Below are positions 61,194-64,000 of a stretch of DNA of 64,000 nucleotides, piece after piece. Numbering within the stretch: the first letter of the stretch is position 1; each line of letters starts with the position of its first letter. Origin of the DNA: Paracoccus sigandri (lineage in GTDB: Bacteria; Pseudomonadota; Alphaproteobacteria; Rhodobacterales; Rhodobacteraceae); contig NZ_QNRC01000010.1 in assembly GCF_003709565.1 (NCBI RefSeq), positions 1 through 64,000 on the forward strand. Direction: 5' to 3'. The notes below the pieces were generated by a model. That model had not been told where the DNA came from. It made no database searches and worked only from the letters and a program-made list of their open reading frames with translations. The position numbers and the translations under genes were made by a program.

Positions 61194-62936
61194 ATGCGGG
61201 ATACGGATCATGTGCGCGAGATCGACCGGGTGCTGCGCGGCCAGGCGACGGGCCGCGACGGGGTCGTGTCCGACAGCTGGCGGCGCTGCGTCGAATCCTG
61301 GGGGCTGGACCCGTCGCGCCCCTCGCCCGCCCATATCGTCACCGAATCGGAACTGCGCGCCCATCGCGAACAGTCCGAGCGCCTGATCGCCATCGCGCGC
61401 TCGGGCCTTGATGCGCTGTTTCGGCAGGTGGCGGGGCAGAACTATGTGCTGCTGCTGGCCGATGCGAAGGGGGTGACGGTCGATTTCTTCGGCGACCGGC
61501 GGTTCGAGGACGACTTGCGCGCGGCCGGCCTGTATCTGGGCTCGGACTGGTCCGAACAGTTGGCGGGGACCTGCGGCATCGGGTCCTGCATCGTCACCGG
61601 CCAGGCCGTCACCATCCACCAGAGCGACCATTTCGACCTCTATCACACGCCGCTGTCCTGCACCGCCGCGCCGATCTTCGACACTTCGGGCACGCTTTCG
61701 GCGGTGCTGGACCTGTCGCTTCTGCGCTCGCCCCAGCCCAAGGCCAGCCAGGAACTGGCGATGAACCTGGTCCGCGCCTCGGCCCGGCGGGTCGAGATGG
61801 CCAACCTGATGGCGATGACCCGGCGCGACTGGGTGCTGCGCTTCTCGGCCAGCCCGGAATTCCTGGAGGTCGATCCCGAGGCCGCCATCGCGCTCGACGG
61901 CGCCGGCCGGATCATCGGCATGACCCATGCCGCGCAGTTGGTCCTGGGCGGCGGTCGCAGCCTGCTGGGCCAGCGGCTGGACCAGCTGATGGAGGTCTCG
62001 GTCGACGACCTGCCCGAGCTGATGCGCGGCCGACCGACCGAGGAACGGGTGATCCGGCTGCATGACGGGCGGGCGCTGTTCGGCCATGCCATCGCCCCGC
62101 AAAGCCCGCGCGTGGCGCGCGCGCCTGGCGTTCCGATGCCGGGCGGGCTGTCCAGCCTTGCCGGCTCTGACCCGGCGATGCAGGCGCTGCTGGCCCGCGC
62201 GGCACGGCTGGCGGGAACGCAGATCCCCCTGCTGCTGACCGGCGAGACCGGCACCGGCAAGCAGCGGCTGGCCCGCGCGATCCACATGTGCGGCCCCGGC
62301 GCGCGGCCCTTCCTGCTGCTGGACTGCGCGGGCTGCGATGCCGATGCCATCGAGGCGCTGCGCCCGCAGGCCACGGGTCCCGGCACGCTGTTCCTGCAGG
62401 GCGTGGACGACCTGTCAGCGGCGGGCCAGGCGGCGCTGCTGCGGCTGCTGGGGGATGCCAAGCTGCGGGTGATCGCCTCGGCGCGGGGGGACCTGGCGGC
62501 GATGACCCGGCAGGGCGCGTTCCGGGGCGATCTGTTCTTCCGCATCGCGGGCGCCAGCCTGCCCCTGCCGCCGCTGCGGCTGCGCCAGGATTTCGACTGG
62601 CTTCTGGACCGCCTGCTGCGGGCGCGCAATCCCGACGGGCTGCGCCTGACCCCCGCCGCGCGGGCCGAGCTGAAATCGCGCAACTGGCCGGGCAACCTGC
62701 GCGAGCTGGCCAGCACGCTGGAGGTCGCGGTCAGCCTGGCGGAAGGCGGCGCCATCGACGTCTCGGACCTGCCCGAGCCGGTCCTGGCCGAAACGGTCCC
62801 GGACCCGGCCGAGGATCTCGAATCGGTGCTGGATGCCTGCGGCTGGAACATGGCGCGGGCGGCGCGCAGGCTGGGCGTCAACCGCTCGACCGTGATGCGG
62901 CGGGTCCAACGCCTCGGCCTGACCCCGCCGCAATAG
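61194..62936 (+). CDS. AcoR-like Fis-family regulator with a degenerate AAA+ domain
   Basis: The 580-residue protein has a GAF-type sensor region (about 66-190), a PAS-like region (215-300), an AAA+ domain (about 320-530) and a Fis-type helix-turn-helix at the end (ARRLGVNRSTVMRRVQRLG). Walker A GETGTGKQ is intact (350-357). The GAFTGA loop needed to contact sigma-54 is absent: only LRPQATGPG stands between Walker A and Walker B. The Walker B acidic pair is replaced (LFLQGVDDL instead of LFLDE). The protein therefore probably does not act as a normal sigma-54 activator. It precedes a monooxygenase gene on the same strand and probably controls it. Confidence 0.85.
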   Translation: MRDTDHVREIDRVLRGQATGRDGVVSDSWRRCVESWGLDPSRPSPAHIVTESELRAHREQSERLIAIARSGLDALFRQVAGQNYVLLLADAKGVTVDFFGDRRFEDDLRAAGLYLGSDWSEQLAGTCGIGSCIVTGQAVTIHQSDHFDLYHTPLSCTAAPIFDTSGTLSAVLDLSLLRSPQPKASQELAMNLVRASARRVEMANLMAMTRRDWVLRFSASPEFLEVDPEAAIALDGAGRIIGMTHAAQLVLGGGRSLLGQRLDQLMEVSVDDLPELMRGRPTEERVIRLHDGRALFGHAIAPQSPRVARAPGVPMPGGLSSLAGSDPAMQALLARAARLAGTQIPLLLTGETGTGKQRLARAIHMCGPGARPFLLLDCAGCDADAIEALRPQATGPGTLFLQGVDDLSAAGQAALLRLLGDAKLRVIASARGDLAAMTRQGAFRGDLFFRIAGASLPLPPLRLRQDFDWLLDRLLRARNPDGLRLTPAARAELKSRNWPGNLRELASTLEVAVSLAEGGAIDVSDLPEPVLAETVPDPAEDLESVLDACGWNMARAARRLGVNRSTVMRRVQRLGLTPPQ

Positions 62937-62937
62937 C

Positions 62938-62952
62938 GGCACCCCCGTTGCA
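62938..62952 (+). promoter_or_regulatory. Sigma-54-like -24/-12 promoter before the FAD monooxygenase
   Basis: GGCACCCCCGTTGCA has GG and GC separated by exactly 10 bp, as in RpoN promoters (consensus TGGCAC-N5-TTGC; only the first T differs). It lies 132 bp before the start codon. The nearby regulator lacks GAFTGA, so either another activator is used or the match is fortuitous. Confidence 0.5.
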
Positions 62953-63084
62953 CGGCGTTGCGCCTGCAACCGCGCCGGCCGGAAATCCACGCCGCATCGC
63001 GGCATCGGCCGGAAAATCCTGTCCCGCGCCCGCATCCCTCCCGCAACCTGATCCCCGAGGAGAACCACTTACGGGAGGAAGAAG

Positions 63085-64000
63085 ATGCTCGATTCAACCT
63101 TGTCAGGCCGGGTGCAGGCGCTGCTGGACCAGTTCGGCGCGGCGCTGGAGGCCGGCGACATCGACGCCGCCGCGCAGATGTTCGTGACCGATTGCTATTG
63201 GCGCGACCTGGTGGCCTTCACCTGGAACCTGCGCACGATGGAAGGCCGCGACCAGGTGGCCGACATGTTGCGCAGCCAGCTTGCCGGCACGCGCCCGACC
63301 GGCTGGCAGCTGGACGAAAGGGAACTGCCGACCGAGGAGGACGGCGTCACCACCGCCTGGATCCGCTTCGAGACCGCCGTGGCGCGCGGCTATGGCCTGC
63401 TGCGCCTTCGCGACGGCAGGATCTGGACGCTGCTGACCACCATGCAGGAGCTGAAGGGCCACGAGGAAGCGAAGGGCTTCGCCCGCCCCCTTGGCGCGAA
63501 GCACGGCGCGGGCAAGAACCGCACGACCTGGCTGGAGGAACGCGAGGCCGAGGCGCGCGAGCTGGGCTATGACCGCCAGCCCTATACGGTGATCGTCGGC
63601 GGCGGCCAGGGCGGCATCGCGCTTGGCGCGCGGCTGCGCCAGCTTGGCGTGCCGACGATCATCCTCGACCGGCACGAGCGTCCGGGCGACCAGTGGCGCA
63701 AGCGCTACAAGTCCCTGTGCCTGCACGATCCGGTCTGGTACGACCACCTGCCCTATATCAAGTTTCCCGACAACTGGCCGGTCTTCACGCCCAAGGACAA
63801 GGTCGGCGACTGGCTGGAAATGTATACCAAGGTGATGGAGCTGAACTACTGGACGCGCAGCAGCTGCAAGCGCGCCAGCTATGACGAGGCCGCGAAGGAA
63901 TGGACCGTGGTGGTGGATCGCGACGGCCAGGAGGTGGTGCTGAAGCCCAGGCAGCTGGTGCTGGCCACCGGCATGTCGGGCAAGCCGCGCATCCCGGAAT
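63085..64000 (+). CDS. FAD-dependent monooxygenase with N-terminal SnoaL-like domain (partial)
   Basis: This gene runs off the right edge; 305 residues are visible. Residues 1-125 look like a SnoaL/NTF2-like domain (ALEAGDIDAAAQMFVTDCYW). A linker leads to a flavin-binding Rossmann domain with VGGGQGGIALGARL (GxGxxG at 172-177) and the FMO/Baeyer-Villiger-type segment GDQWRKRYKSLCLHDP. It probably oxygenates a ketone, aldehyde or amine with NADPH. GGGAGGAAGAAG precedes the ATG. The AcoR-like regulator upstream is the likely controller. Confidence 0.85.
   Translation, partial: MLDSTLSGRVQALLDQFGAALEAGDIDAAAQMFVTDCYWRDLVAFTWNLRTMEGRDQVADMLRSQLAGTRPTGWQLDERELPTEEDGVTTAWIRFETAVARGYGLLRLRDGRIWTLLTTMQELKGHEEAKGFARPLGAKHGAGKNRTTWLEEREAEARELGYDRQPYTVIVGGGQGGIALGARLRQLGVPTIILDRHERPGDQWRKRYKSLCLHDPVWYDHLPYIKFPDNWPVFTPKDKVGDWLEMYTKVMELNYWTRSSCKRASYDEAAKEWTVVVDRDGQEVVLKPRQLVLATGMSGKPRIPE

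Overview
The window is high-GC coding DNA that reads like an alphaproteobacterial chromosome or large replicon, most likely Paracoccus or a close Rhodobacteraceae relative. The support is strong G/C bias at third codon positions, tightly packed operons with ATGA-type overlaps, TRAP transporters and a PQQ glucose dehydrogenase; no 16S gene is present, so the genus is inferred. I saw no tRNA, rRNA, CRISPR array, phage gene or insertion sequence. The content is metabolic and accessory: it holds carbohydrate and organosulfur uptake and catabolism plus one surface polysaccharide locus.

Layout. 1-2753: branched-chain 2-oxoacid dehydrogenase genes (E2 partial, E1 beta, E1 alpha). 3112-4336: a DUF1330 protein and an XRE/MmyB-type regulator. 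4346-14209: a complete hexuronate block, with UxaC, UxuB, UxuA and KdgK converting glucuronate to KDPG, a GntR/FCD regulator at the divergent promoter, an AGE-family epimerase and a DctPQM TRAP transporter. 14370-18150: membrane PQQ glucose dehydrogenase and an unassigned 12-segment transporter-like protein. 18440-26126: an FMN reductase, a small hydrolase, an Rrf2-type regulator, small unknown proteins, a second FMN reductase, an NtaA-type flavin monooxygenase and an SsuABC-like importer. 26296-35118: a capsule-type locus (KpsE/T/M, two fused glycosyltransferase plus pyruvyltransferase proteins, a methyltransferase, a GT25-like protein). 35222-52096: a second organosulfur block with three cysteine-less CMD/AhpD-like proteins, a TsuA-like transporter with a periplasmic sulfurtransferase, an FAD protein, a GST-serine acetyltransferase fusion, a nitroreductase, two luciferase-like monooxygenases, an M20 deacylase, a GNAT acetyltransferase and an amino-acid ABC importer with two binding proteins. 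52427-54324: gluconate permease and kinase. 54415-61111: a ribose-type sugar ABC operon with an oxidoreductase and an isomerase, divergent from a LacI regulator. 61194-64000: an AcoR-like regulator and the start of an FAD monooxygenase.

The main discovery is a regulon. Eight promoters in the two sulfur blocks carry the same 19-bp inverted repeat (6-bp arms, 7-bp centre; best copy TACGAC-N7-GTCGTA at 20639-20657). I found it nowhere else in the window when reading by eye. The only Rrf2-type regulator lies in the middle of these sites and has four cysteines that could hold a cofactor. I infer an Rrf2-controlled sulfur-scavenging regulon. Its largest operon resembles the Bacillus yxe/ytm N-acetyl-S-alkyl-cysteine (2-succinocysteine) salvage pathway, with unusual accessory proteins. 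The polysaccharide locus sits between the two sulfur blocks and shows no such site.
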